DNA from: Bacteroidales bacterium
GTDB taxonomy: Bacteria > Bacteroidota > Bacteroidia > Bacteroidales > WCHB1-69
Length of the DNA: 48,579 nucleotides
Reading direction: 5' to 3'
Assembly: GCA_016288655.1 (NCBI GenBank)
Contig: JAEEKX010000020.1
Span: forward strand, 1-48,579
Shown: positions 1 to 7,361 of the stretch, piece after piece
How the letters are laid out: each line of letters begins with the position of its first letter
How positions within the stretch are numbered: position 1 is the first letter of the stretch
The notes under the pieces: generated by a model
The model's database searches: none
What the model was told of the DNA's origin: nothing
The model's input: only the letters and a program-made list of their open reading frames with translations
Translations under genes and position numbers: made by a program

Positions 1-135
1 CTCGCAGGCGGGACAGGTGCCGGCGCAGTCGCCTTGGTGCCGGCACTCGGACGTCACGAAGGCGATGTCGTTCTTCTCCGCAATCTGCTTGCGGATATCT
101 TTCAGGATTTTGCAGGTTTTCTTTCCTTTGTACAT
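1..135 (-). CDS. N-terminal part of a Cys-rich-headed protein, cut by the window edge
   Basis: Only the first 45 codons are inside the window. They read from an ATG at 135 and stay open to the left edge. The fragment starts MYKGKKTCKILKDIRKQIAE and ends with closely spaced cysteines (C31, C37, C41, C44: pattern CX6CX3CX2C), which could bind a metal. I recall similar cysteine-rich heads on short Bacteroidales proteins, some annotated as TonB-like, but this is from memory. An exact -7 promoter match on the same strand lies 70 bases upstream, so it is probably transcribed separately from the radical SAM gene behind it. The function is not assignable from the fragment. Confidence 0.6.
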   Translation of the reverse strand, partial: MYKGKKTCKILKDIRKQIAEKNDIAFVTSECRHQGDCAGTCPACE

Positions 136-204
136 GGCTGTATGAAAAAACTCTTTTCACGCCGCATCTAGCCGCATCACCCCCCATCCAAGATGACGAC
201 GCTG

Positions 205-212
205 CAAAAATA
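205..212 (-). promoter_or_regulatory. Bacteroidetes -7 promoter element
   Basis: Exact TATTTTTG on the minus strand, about 70 bases before the ATG of the cysteine-rich-headed gene at 135 and after the stop of the radical SAM gene. It fits the TAnnTTTG consensus of the Bacteroidetes primary sigma factor. Confidence 0.6.
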
Positions 213-281
213 GTAAATCTATCTGAAGTTATGATGCAAAAAAGTCAAAAAGTTGCAGTTGGGAGTGAAATTTTTTTGCAA

Positions 282-902
282 TTATTTTTGGATGTCGGTA
301 CGATAGGTGAAGCGGTCGAAGTGGCGCACGCCGAGCGACTGCAGGTACTCCTGGCTCCGATCCACATCCGCCGGAGTGTTGAACTCCGGGATGAGCGGAA
401 GGCGCACGAGTATGTCGTTGGCGCGGCCCTCCTGCAACAGCCATTGCAGGTTGTCGAGGGCCTGTCGGTTGCTGCGGCCGGTGTAGCGTTGGTAGATCTC
501 GTCGCAGGTGTCCTTGATGTCGATGATGAAGTGGTTGATGGCGGGGGCCAGTTGCCGGACGTTTTCGGCGGGGACGTTGAGGGCACTCTCGAGGGTCAGG
601 CCCCATTCGGGACCGCAAAGTTCGCGGAAGCGGGTGATGAAGGCGGGATGCAGGGCGGGCTCGCCGCCGCCGAAGGTGACGCCGCCGCCTGTGGCGAGGA
701 AGTACAGGTTATCTACCCGCACCATCTCGTAGAGCGTCTGCGGCGTGAAAGCCGGCAATGACTGCGCGAAACGGAGGCATTGCGGGTTGAGACAGTACCG
801 GCAGCGGAGCGTGCAACCGTGGAAGGCCGCCAACGTGGTCACCCCTTCGCCGTCCGTCCGCAGCCGGTGCCGCGCCACGCCGATGAATGCCGCCTCTTCC
901 AT
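282..902 (-). CDS. Radical SAM protein, glycyl-radical-activase-like
   Basis: A small radical SAM enzyme of about 206 residues. The iron-sulfur motif CX3CX2C is at C30, C34 and C37, inside HGCTLRCRYCLNPQC, with a fourth cysteine at 42. A GGGEP motif follows near residue 80, as in pyruvate formate-lyase activating enzymes and their relatives. These proteins cleave S-adenosylmethionine to a 5'-deoxyadenosyl radical. There is no extra ferredoxin domain, and no glycyl radical enzyme is visible in the window, so the substrate is unknown. I chose the ATG at 902. A GTG at 914, which overlaps the upstream rhodanese stop as GTGA, is equally plausible. It is the second gene of a two-gene operon with the rhodanese-like protein. 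Confidence 0.8.
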   Translation of the reverse strand: MEEAAFIGVARHRLRTDGEGVTTLAAFHGCTLRCRYCLNPQCLRFAQSLPAFTPQTLYEMVRVDNLYFLATGGGVTFGGGEPALHPAFITRFRELCGPEWGLTLESALNVPAENVRQLAPAINHFIIDIKDTCDEIYQRYTGRSNRQALDNLQWLLQEGRANDILVRLPLIPEFNTPADVDRSQEYLQSLGVRHFDRFTYRTDIQK

Positions 903-910
903 CTCATTCG

Positions 911-1288
911 TCACTTTACGACCTCCCCGTCCCAATGGAGGATGCCTCGGTCGAGTTCATAGACCGTGTAGCCCTGGGCGGACAGCTTGGTCGCGGCGAT
1001 CTTGCTGCGCTTGCCGCTGCGGCAATAGACGGCCACGGGCTTCCGTTTGTTCAATTTCTCTTCGGCGATGGTCTCGAAACTCTTGTTGTTCACGTCGAGG
1101 TTGATCGCCTTGGGCAGGTGCCCTTCCGCATACTCTTTGGGCGTGCGGACGTCCACCAGCTGCGTCTTCTTTTTCTGGATGACCTTGGCGAACTCTTCGT
1201 TGCCGAGAGAGGTGAATCCTGAACTCTGGGCAGTCCCACAGCATGCCAAGCCGAGGCAGAGTACCATAAGTACAAAAAGTCTTTTCAT
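911..1288 (-). CDS. Secreted or lipid-anchored rhodanese-like protein
   Basis: A 125-residue single rhodanese domain behind an N-terminal signal sequence (MKRLFVLMVLCLGLACCGTA). The cysteines at 16-17 could be a lipobox, though neither is a perfect match. The active-site loop CRSGKRS begins with catalytic Cys89, and the usual LVDVRTPKEYAEGHLPKAIN motif lies at about 44-63. The family moves sulfur from thiosulfate or persulfides. An envelope location suggests sulfur handling or redox work outside the cytoplasm. It leads an operon with the radical SAM gene, which starts within 10 bases of, or overlaps, its stop. An exact -7 element lies 25 bases before the ATG. Confidence 0.88.
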   Translation of the reverse strand: MKRLFVLMVLCLGLACCGTAQSSGFTSLGNEEFAKVIQKKKTQLVDVRTPKEYAEGHLPKAINLDVNNKSFETIAEEKLNKRKPVAVYCRSGKRSKIAATKLSAQGYTVYELDRGILHWDGEVVK

Positions 1289-1312
1289 CTTCAGTATTTT
1301 TTAATGAGGTTG

Positions 1313-1320
1313 CAAAGATA
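1313..1320 (-). promoter_or_regulatory. Bacteroidetes -7 promoter element of the rhodanese operon
   Basis: Exact TATCTTTG on the minus strand, 24 bases before the rhodanese ATG at 1288. It matches TAnnTTTG. Confidence 0.7.
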
Positions 1321-1351
1321 TGATTTTTTTGAAAAACAGATGTCAAGCCGT

Positions 1352-2098
1352 TCAGATCTCTTCCGGCACGAAACTCTCGGGCATGTTGAGTTTGAAAAGA
1401 TTGCGTTCGTGCATGCGGTCGATCTTCTCTCGGGTGGCGGGTTCGGGCACCTCTTCGCCGCGGATGTACTTGTCGAGCGTGGCGTAGGCGAAGCCGATCT
1501 TGACCTCGTCGGGGGCGGAGTGCGGCAGGCCGTCGTCGGGGATCTTCTCCACCCACTTCGCAGGCACGCCGAGGACATGGCCGATCTGTTTCACCTCGGT
1601 GACGGTGAGATGGCAGAGCGGGGCGAAGTCGCCGGCGTTGTCGCCCCAGCGGGTCGAGTAGCCGATCCAGTCCTCACTGAGATTGCAGTTGCACGACACG
1701 CGGCCGTTGAAGCTCTGCCCCACGGCGTAGAGCACGGCCATGCGCACGCGCGGCGGGATGTTCTGCTCCGCCTGGTCCGACAGCGTGATGGCCTCCGTGC
1801 CGGCGGTGTCGTGAATGCGGAACATGGCCGCCGTCACCTCTTCAATGGGGATTCTCAAATACCTGATTCCTAAATGCTTGCAGATCTCGTCGGCCTCGTG
1901 TACGCCCTGCCCCTTGTCGGGCATGGAGACGCCGATGACGCGGTCGGCGCCGAGGGCCTCCTTGCAGAGCGCCGCCACGATGGTGGAGTCCTTGCCGCCC
2001 GACACGCCGACGATGGCGTTGCAGCCCGGACCGTTCTTCTCAAACCAGTTCCTGATCCATAAAACCAGGTCGTCTTTCGTTTTCTGTGCGTTGAACAT
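1352..2098 (-). CDS. nadE: NAD(+) synthase, ammonia-type
   Basis: A 248-residue enzyme making NAD from nicotinate adenine dinucleotide, ATP and ammonia, the last step of NAD synthesis. The PP-loop SGGKDS at 33-38 binds ATP pyrophosphate. Conserved segments for the deamido-NAD site follow, such as SEDWIGYSTRWGDNAGDFAPL and GDFAPLCHLTVTEVKQIG. There is no N-terminal glutaminase (nitrilase) domain, so it should use free ammonia, as shorter bacterial NadE proteins do. The ATG at 2098 is the first reasonable start and gives the family's normal length. No exact -7 element was seen upstream; the spacer toward the HTH gene is AT-rich. Confidence 0.93.
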   Translation of the reverse strand: MFNAQKTKDDLVLWIRNWFEKNGPGCNAIVGVSGGKDSTIVAALCKEALGADRVIGVSMPDKGQGVHEADEICKHLGIRYLRIPIEEVTAAMFRIHDTAGTEAITLSDQAEQNIPPRVRMAVLYAVGQSFNGRVSCNCNLSEDWIGYSTRWGDNAGDFAPLCHLTVTEVKQIGHVLGVPAKWVEKIPDDGLPHSAPDEVKIGFAYATLDKYIRGEEVPEPATREKIDRMHERNLFKLNMPESFVPEEI

Positions 2099-2163
2099 GA
2101 TGATTTTTTGTAATTAATTGAATATTAATAATCTATAAATCAATAACTAAGGTTTCCCCTATC

Positions 2164-2514
2164 TCATGGATTGTTTGGGAAGGAATGCCGAGCGGGTGCG
2201 CGTAGATTTTTCGAGGATTTGATTCTTTTTCTTTTCTTATTGTCATTCAATAGTTTATCGTAAGCAATCGGACTGATGGTCGGTTCTCGGAAGCAGGGAT
2301 CCAGGTAGTCGAGACGTTCCAGGGCGCGGAGGAGTTGGATCAGGGTGAGCAGGGAGCCCCCTTTGCCGTTCTCCACCGCGCTGACGGTGAAGACGGAGAG
2401 TCCGGCGGCCGCGGCCAACTCCTGCTGCTTCATCTCTTTCGAGATCCGCAACTCCTTCAATTTCATCCCGATCTGTCTCATTAGAGCCTCGTTGGTGAGA
2501 ATGTGGTAATCCAT
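2164..2514 (-). CDS. HipB-like XRE-family helix-turn-helix regulator, orphan
   Basis: A 116-residue protein with an XRE/Cro helix-turn-helix at about 12-70: LKELRISKEMKQQELAAAAG, then LSVFTVSAVENGKGGSLLTLIQLLRALERLDYL. The basic tail contains SPIAYDKLL. This form resembles HipB antitoxins that repress hipBA operons in Bacteroidota, but no hipA kinase follows: nadE is the next gene downstream. The ATG at 2514 was chosen over one at 2574 because an exact -7 element (2545-2552) lies between them, so a start at 2574 would be upstream of the transcript. It may be a leftover antitoxin or a stand-alone repressor. Confidence 0.8.
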   Translation of the reverse strand: MDYHILTNEALMRQIGMKLKELRISKEMKQQELAAAAGLSVFTVSAVENGKGGSLLTLIQLLRALERLDYLDPCFREPTISPIAYDKLLNDNKKRKRIKSSKNLRAPARHSFPNNP

Positions 2515-2544
2515 ATAACTTGTGAAAAATCTATTTTTACATTG

Positions 2545-2552
2545 CAAAAGTA
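2545..2552 (-). promoter_or_regulatory. -7 promoter element of the XRE regulator
   Basis: Exact TACTTTTG on the minus strand, 30 bases before the ATG at 2514. It decides the start codon of the regulator. Confidence 0.7.
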
Positions 2553-2728
2553 CAAATAATATTTGAAATTTCAATAGTTATAAAATATTCTTTGGAAAAA
2601 ATTCTTGACTTGAAATCCCTCTTTTTTTCTTCACTTCTATCTTCTTGTTACAGAATAAAACAGCAAAAAAGTAGCAGGAAATTTTCGGTTTGAGGCGTTT
2701 CAAGGGGCTCTCTTTTCAAAAATAATGT

Positions 2729-2736
2729 TACCTTTG
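2729..2736 (+). promoter_or_regulatory. -7 promoter element of the dnaB operon
   Basis: Exact TACCTTTG, 66 bases before the dnaB ATG, leaving an AT-rich leader of about 60 bases. The leader shows no clear hairpin. Confidence 0.7.
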
Positions 2737-2802
2737 CATCCCTAAAAAACGAGAGGATATTTTGTGTATCTTCTTAATTTCTAATATTTTAATATATTTA
2801 AT

Positions 2803-4362
2803 ATGGCAGGTGAACAGACGACGGGTCAGAAGACGGAGGCGAGATTTTCATACAAGACAATAGACAATGCCTTAGGGAATGCGGGAAAGATGATCCCGCA
2901 GGCCGTGGGCTTCGAGCGTGCGGTGCTGGGCGCCATCATGATCGACCGCGACGCCATCACCAACGTGGTCGATACCCTCCGCCCCGAGATGTTCTATCGC
3001 GAGCAGCACCAGGGCATCTACGAGGCCATGTTCGCGCTCTTCCGCAAGGACGAGCCGATCGACCTGCTCACGGTCGCCGACCAGTTGCGCTCCGAGAAGA
3101 AACTCGAGTTCGTCGGGGGCTCGGCCTACTTGGCCAGTCTCACCAACTCCGTGACCTCCGCCGCCAACGTCGAGTACCACGCCCGCGTCATCATGGAACG
3201 CTACGTGCTGCGCCAGCTCATCTCCATCTGCGGCGACATCACCAAGAACGCCTACGACGAGCCCAAGGACGTGATGACCGTGCTCGACAAGGCCGAAACG
3301 GACCTCTTCAACGTCATCGAGAACAACTTCAGCCGCGAGAGCAAGGAGCTTTCCGCCGTGGTGAAAAAGGCCATGGACGACCTCATCGCCATGCAGAACT
3401 CTGACAACAAGTTCAAGGGCGTGCCTACCGGCATCCGCTCCTTGGACGAGAAACTCGGCGGCTGGCACAACTCCGACCTCATCATCATCGCCGCCCGTCC
3501 GGGTATGGGTAAGACCTCCTTTGTGCTCAGCATCGCCCGCAACGCCGCCATCGACTTCGACAAGACCGTCGCCATCTTCTCCCTGGAGATGTCATCCGTG
3601 CAGTTGGTCCACCGCCTCTTCTCCATCGAGTCGGGTGTCGATTCCGAGAAGATCGTCAAGGGCACGCTCGACGAGGACGAGTGGTCGCAACTGATGGAGA
3701 AGGTGCAGGTGCTCAACACCAACAAACTCATCATCGACGACACTCCGCAACTCTCCATCTTCGACCTGCGCGCCAAGTGCCGTCGGCTGAAGCACCGCTA
3801 CGACATCGACTTGGTCATCGTCGATTACCTGCAGCTGATGCAGGGCAACAGCGACGAGCGCGGCCGCAACGGCAACCGCGAGCAGGAGATCAGCCAGATC
3901 TCCCGTTCCCTCAAGGCCTTGGCCAAAGACCTCAACATCCCCGTCATCGCGCTCTCCCAACTGTCGCGACAGGTGGAGCAGCGCGGCGGCGACCGCAAGC
4001 CCATCCTCTCCGACCTGCGTGAATCCGGCTCCATCGAGCAGGACGCCGACCAGGTGATGTTCATCTACCGTCCCGAATACTACAACATCGACACCTTCCC
4101 GGATGACAACTCGCCGTCCGTGAACCGCGCCTCCATCATCGTGGGCAAGAACCGTCACGGCAGCACCCCCGAGGTGAAGATGCGCTTCGAGAAACGCTTC
4201 ACCAAGTTCTGCGACGACCTGCAGGAGGGCTTCGGCGACACCCCGTCGGCCACCGCCGGCCTCACCCCGATGGGAGACGACCAGTTCGTTGAGATCGAGT
4301 CCAATGCCAATGCCGACCTGTCTGCCGACGACGCCGCCGGACTGGATGGCCTGCCTTACTAA
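2803..4362 (+). CDS. dnaB: Replicative DNA helicase DnaB
   Basis: A 519-residue hexameric helicase that unwinds DNA at the replication fork. The N-terminal primase-interacting domain covers about 30-180, with the typical start AVGFERAVLGAIMIDRDAI. The RecA-like motor domain begins near 205 with GVPTGIRSLDEKLGGW. Walker A is ARPGMGKTSF with K237. Walker B (LVIVDYLQLM) and the arginine-rich SQLSRQVEQRGGDRKP segment follow. There is no intein; the length is slightly above the family norm because of an acidic tail. It heads a run dnaB-smpB-recR-transporter, all on the plus strand with gaps of 9-20 bases. Its partner primase, dnaG, is at 15494. Confidence 0.96.
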   Translation: MAGEQTTGQKTEARFSYKTIDNALGNAGKMIPQAVGFERAVLGAIMIDRDAITNVVDTLRPEMFYREQHQGIYEAMFALFRKDEPIDLLTVADQLRSEKKLEFVGGSAYLASLTNSVTSAANVEYHARVIMERYVLRQLISICGDITKNAYDEPKDVMTVLDKAETDLFNVIENNFSRESKELSAVVKKAMDDLIAMQNSDNKFKGVPTGIRSLDEKLGGWHNSDLIIIAARPGMGKTSFVLSIARNAAIDFDKTVAIFSLEMSSVQLVHRLFSIESGVDSEKIVKGTLDEDEWSQLMEKVQVLNTNKLIIDDTPQLSIFDLRAKCRRLKHRYDIDLVIVDYLQLMQGNSDERGRNGNREQEISQISRSLKALAKDLNIPVIALSQLSRQVEQRGGDRKPILSDLRESGSIEQDADQVMFIYRPEYYNIDTFPDDNSPSVNRASIIVGKNRHGSTPEVKMRFEKRFTKFCDDLQEGFGDTPSATAGLTPMGDDQFVEIESNANADLSADDAAGLDGLPY

Positions 4363-4377
4363 TCCCGCTTTTCAGTC

Positions 4378-4842
4378 ATGTCGAAAAACAAGTGCCCCGC
4401 CAACATCAACATCAAGAACCGTAAGGCCGAGTTCGAGTACTATCTGCTGACCTCGTTCACCGCCGGACTCGTGCTTACCGGCACCGAGATCAAGTCGATA
4501 CGCGCGGGCAAGGCCAACCTCACCGACTCCTACTGCTCCTTCATCAACGGCGAATTGTGGGCGCACAACATCCACATCAGCGAGTACGCCGAAGGCAGTT
4601 ACAACAACCACGACCCCAAACGCGACCGCAAGTTGTTGCTCAACCGCAAGGAGTTGAAGAAACTCGCCTCCAAACTCAACGACCGCGGCACCACCATCAT
4701 CCCCACTCGCCTCTGGATCAACGAGAACGGCTATGCCAAACTCGACATCGCCTTGGCGCGCGGCAAGAAGATGTTCGACAAGCGTGACAGCATCAAAGAG
4801 AAAGACCAGCGCCGTGCCGCCGCCCGCGGCGACGACGAATAG
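4378..4842 (+). CDS. smpB: SsrA-binding protein SmpB
   Basis: A 154-residue partner of tmRNA, needed for trans-translation rescue of stalled ribosomes. It has the diagnostic core: [40 protein letters not shown] and [26 protein letters not shown] (residues about 10-85). The basic tail [17 protein letters not shown] folds into the ribosomal A site. The start is the ATG 15 bases after the dnaB stop. The tmRNA gene itself is not in the window. Confidence 0.96.
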   Translation: MSKNKCPANINIKNRKAEFEYYLLTSFTAGLVLTGTEIKSIRAGKANLTDSYCSFINGELWAHNIHISEYAEGSYNNHDPKRDRKLLLNRKELKKLASKLNDRGTTIIPTRLWINENGYAKLDIALARGKKMFDKRDSIKEKDQRRAAARGDDE

Positions 4843-4862
4843 CCCACTATTTTACCCATCGC

Positions 4863-5489
4863 ATGGAAACAGGATTCTCAAAACCGTTGGACGACGCCGT
4901 AGCCGAGATCTCGAAACTGCCAGGGATCGGCAAGCGTACTGCCTTGCGGCTTGCCCTCCATATTCTGAAGATGGCCCCGCCGGAGGTGAACACCCTCGCC
5001 GACGCCATCGTCGCCCTTAAGGAAAAGGTGTGCTACTGCAAGGTGTGCCATAACCTTTCCGAAAGCGAAGTGTGCGACATCTGCGGCAACCCCAAGCGCG
5101 ACCCGCATGTGGTGTGCGTGGTCCGCGACATCCGCGACGTGGTCGCCATCGAGAATACCAACCAGTACCGCGGTGTATATCACGTACTTGGCGGTGTCAT
5201 CGCCCCCATGGACGGCGTCGGGCCGCAGCAACTCAACCTCGACAGTCTCTTCCAGCGCGTCAACGCCGGCGACATCACCGAGGTGATCCTCGCCCTGCCC
5301 GCCACCGTCGATGGCGACACCACCAACTTCTATATCTACCGCAACATCCAGGGCAAAGTGCCCGCCATCACCACCATCGCCCGCGGCATCGGCATCGGCG
5401 AGGAACTCGAGTACTCCGACGAACTCACCCTCGGGCGCTCCCTGCTCGGTCGTACCGACTTTGAAAAGAGTTACGCCAAAAGAACCTGA
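4863..5489 (+). CDS. recR: Recombination mediator protein RecR
   Basis: A 208-residue protein of the RecFOR pathway, which loads RecA on gapped DNA. The N-terminal helix-hairpin-helix segment ISKLPGIGKRTALRLALHI (16-34) is followed by a C4 zinc finger (C59, C62, C71, C74). A Toprim domain then starts with VCVVRDIRDVVAIENTNQYRGVYHVLGG. Length is normal. It sits 20 bases after smpB. The next gene starts 9 bases after its stop, so the two are probably translated together. Confidence 0.96.
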   Translation: METGFSKPLDDAVAEISKLPGIGKRTALRLALHILKMAPPEVNTLADAIVALKEKVCYCKVCHNLSESEVCDICGNPKRDPHVVCVVRDIRDVVAIENTNQYRGVYHVLGGVIAPMDGVGPQQLNLDSLFQRVNAGDITEVILALPATVDGDTTNFYIYRNIQGKVPAITTIARGIGIGEELEYSDELTLGRSLLGRTDFEKSYAKRT

Positions 5490-5498
5490 TTGCAACCT

Positions 5499-6560
5499 AT
5501 GGAATTGATACACACGCTGTTGGATCTTCTTGCAGAAACCCTCACCATCACTTGTCTGGTCATGGTGATGATGCTGTTGGTGGAATTCCTCAACGTCGCT
5601 TCGTCGGGGCACCTGCTGGGGCGTCTGCAACGCCGCCCGATGTTGCAGGTCGTCGTCGCCTCCCTGCTCGGTCTGATCCCCGGCTGTGTGGGCGGCTTCA
5701 CCGTCGTGTCGCTCTACTCGCACCGCCTGCTCTCCTTCGGCGCCCTCGTGGCCGGCATGGTCAGCACCTTCGGCGACTCCGCCTTTCTGCTCTTCGCCCT
5801 CAGTCCCGCCACGACGCCCAAACTGCTGCTGTCGCTCCTCGTCGCCGCCCTCGCCGCCGGCGCGCTTACCCACCTCATCTTCCGCAATCGCCCCTTCTAC
5901 ACCCCCGACGAACACACCCTCGAACTCCACGAAGCCCATGCTCACAACCATGGCAAGGTGCAACTCTCCTTCGGCAACATCAAGCAGATCTCTTTCGCCC
6001 GCGCCATCCTGCTGTTCGGGTTGGCGATCTATCTGGTCGTGCTCTGTACCGGCGCCTTCGCCCACGAACACGGCGGCGCCGCCCCCATCGGCCACGGCGA
6101 GAACATCGTCTTCGGCATCCTCGCCCTGCTCACCCTCGTCGTTGTCGCCTTCTCCTCCGAACATTTCCTACAGGAGCACCTTTGGGAACACGTCATCAAA
6201 CGTCACTTCCTCTCCGTGCTGCTCTGGACCTTCGGCGTGCTGGCGGCGCTGGCTGTCCTCTGGCACTTCTTCGACGTCGCCGCCGTCCTCCAAGGGCACC
6301 GCTGGGTAACTTGGGCACTGCTTTTCGTCGCCCTCGGCTTGGGCATCATTCCCGAATCACAACCGCAATTCATCTGGATTTATCTCTACGCCAGCGGCTT
6401 GCTGCCTTTCAGCATCTTGTTGGCCAGTTCCATCGTACAAGACGGCCACGGCGCCCTCCCCCTGCTTGCTTACTCCCGCAAAAGTTTCTTCATGATGAAA
6501 GCCGTCAACCTCGTCTTCGGTCTCCTCGTCGGTGTCGCCGGCATTTTACTCAACTTTTGA
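5499..6560 (+). CDS. Putative manganese/arsenic-efflux-type membrane transporter
   Basis: A polytopic inner-membrane protein of 353 residues with about ten hydrophobic segments, split by a His-rich cytoplasmic or periplasmic loop near 120-160 (HTLELHEAHAHNHGK). A second His-rich stretch, HEHGGAAPIGHGENI, lies near 185. The first half (LLVEFLNVASSG, LGLIPGCVGGFTVVSLYSH, GMVSTFGDSAFLLFAL) matches what I know of the family annotated as putative manganese transporter or arsenic-efflux family. The substrate is inferred, not shown. The ATG at 5499 was preferred over a TTG at 5490. It sits 9 bases after recR. No yybP-ykoY manganese riboswitch is visible. Confidence 0.75.
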   Translation: MELIHTLLDLLAETLTITCLVMVMMLLVEFLNVASSGHLLGRLQRRPMLQVVVASLLGLIPGCVGGFTVVSLYSHRLLSFGALVAGMVSTFGDSAFLLFALSPATTPKLLLSLLVAALAAGALTHLIFRNRPFYTPDEHTLELHEAHAHNHGKVQLSFGNIKQISFARAILLFGLAIYLVVLCTGAFAHEHGGAAPIGHGENIVFGILALLTLVVVAFSSEHFLQEHLWEHVIKRHFLSVLLWTFGVLAALAVLWHFFDVAAVLQGHRWVTWALLFVALGLGIIPESQPQFIWIYLYASGLLPFSILLASSIVQDGHGALPLLAYSRKSFFMMKAVNLVFGLLVGVAGILLNF

Positions 6561-6616
6561 TCTTCCATTGAACACTTTCACATCCCGCATGTTAGCATAT
6601 TAAAAAAACTGATCAC

Positions 6617-7315
6617 ATGGCCCTTTACCTGATTCCATCACCCCTCGGTGAAAGCGACTTTGATCGCGTGTTTCCTGTTTTTAACAGTCAGATCATCAAT
6701 GAAATAGACTATTATATTGTGGAAGATGTCCGCACGGAACGTCGTTTTCTGAAAAAGTTGGGCATCCAGAAACCCATCGACGAGCTGACCTTCTTCCACA
6801 TGGATAAACATGCCAAAGAATTGAATCTCAAGGAGTTCTTGCAGCCCTGTTTGGACGGGAAGAACGTGGGGCTGCTGTCGGAAGCGGGCGTGCCTTGCGT
6901 GGCCGACCCCGGCCATCAGGTGGTGGCGGAAGCGCACCGATTAGGCATCCAGGTGGTGCCGTTGGTCGGCCCTTCCTCCATCTTGCTGGCTCTGATGGCC
7001 TCCGGCTTCAACGGACAATGTTTCGCTTTCCACGGCTATCTGCCCGCCGAACAGCCAGACCGCGAGCGCAAACTCAAGCAACTCGAAAGTCATGCCGTGC
7101 AGTTCCGTCAAACCCAGATCTTTATTGAAACGCCATATCGTAACAACCATGTTTTCAATTCAATAATGAAAATTTGCGCCCCCAATATGCGACTTTGCGT
7201 GGCAGCCAACATCACTTGCGAAAACGAGATGATCGCCACCAAAACCATTGCACAGTGGCGCAAGACCACCATTGACTTGCACAAGCAACCTGCCATTTTC
7301 TTGCTCTACATTTAA
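6617..7315 (+). CDS. SAM-dependent tetrapyrrole-methylase-fold protein, RsmI-like
   Basis: A 232-residue member of the tetrapyrrole methylase fold, close to RsmI, which 2'-O-methylates C1402 of 16S rRNA. Visible motifs are YLIPSPLGE at the N-terminus, YIVEDVRTERRFLKKLG, the conserved LLSEAGVPCVADPGHQVV near 90-110, and VVPLVGPSSILLALMASG near 120-137. It is shorter than canonical RsmI (about 280) and lacks its C-terminal extension, as in a second Bacteroidales paralogue. It is therefore a methyltransferase of uncertain RNA target rather than a sure rsmI. It stands alone, with 56 bases before and 46 after. Confidence 0.82.
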   Translation: MALYLIPSPLGESDFDRVFPVFNSQIINEIDYYIVEDVRTERRFLKKLGIQKPIDELTFFHMDKHAKELNLKEFLQPCLDGKNVGLLSEAGVPCVADPGHQVVAEAHRLGIQVVPLVGPSSILLALMASGFNGQCFAFHGYLPAEQPDRERKLKQLESHAVQFRQTQIFIETPYRNNHVFNSIMKICAPNMRLCVAANITCENEMIATKTIAQWRKTTIDLHKQPAIFLLYI

Positions 7316-7361
7316 TCTTTTCTCAACCATTTCATTCATCATATAGATAACATCTTCTGAA

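Noticed and set aside
4878-6164. 428-codon open frame antisense to recR and the transporter
   Set aside because: Low-complexity Gly/Glu/Asp/Val composition, no motif, and it is fully antisense to two well-supported genes; a product of GC-biased codon positions.
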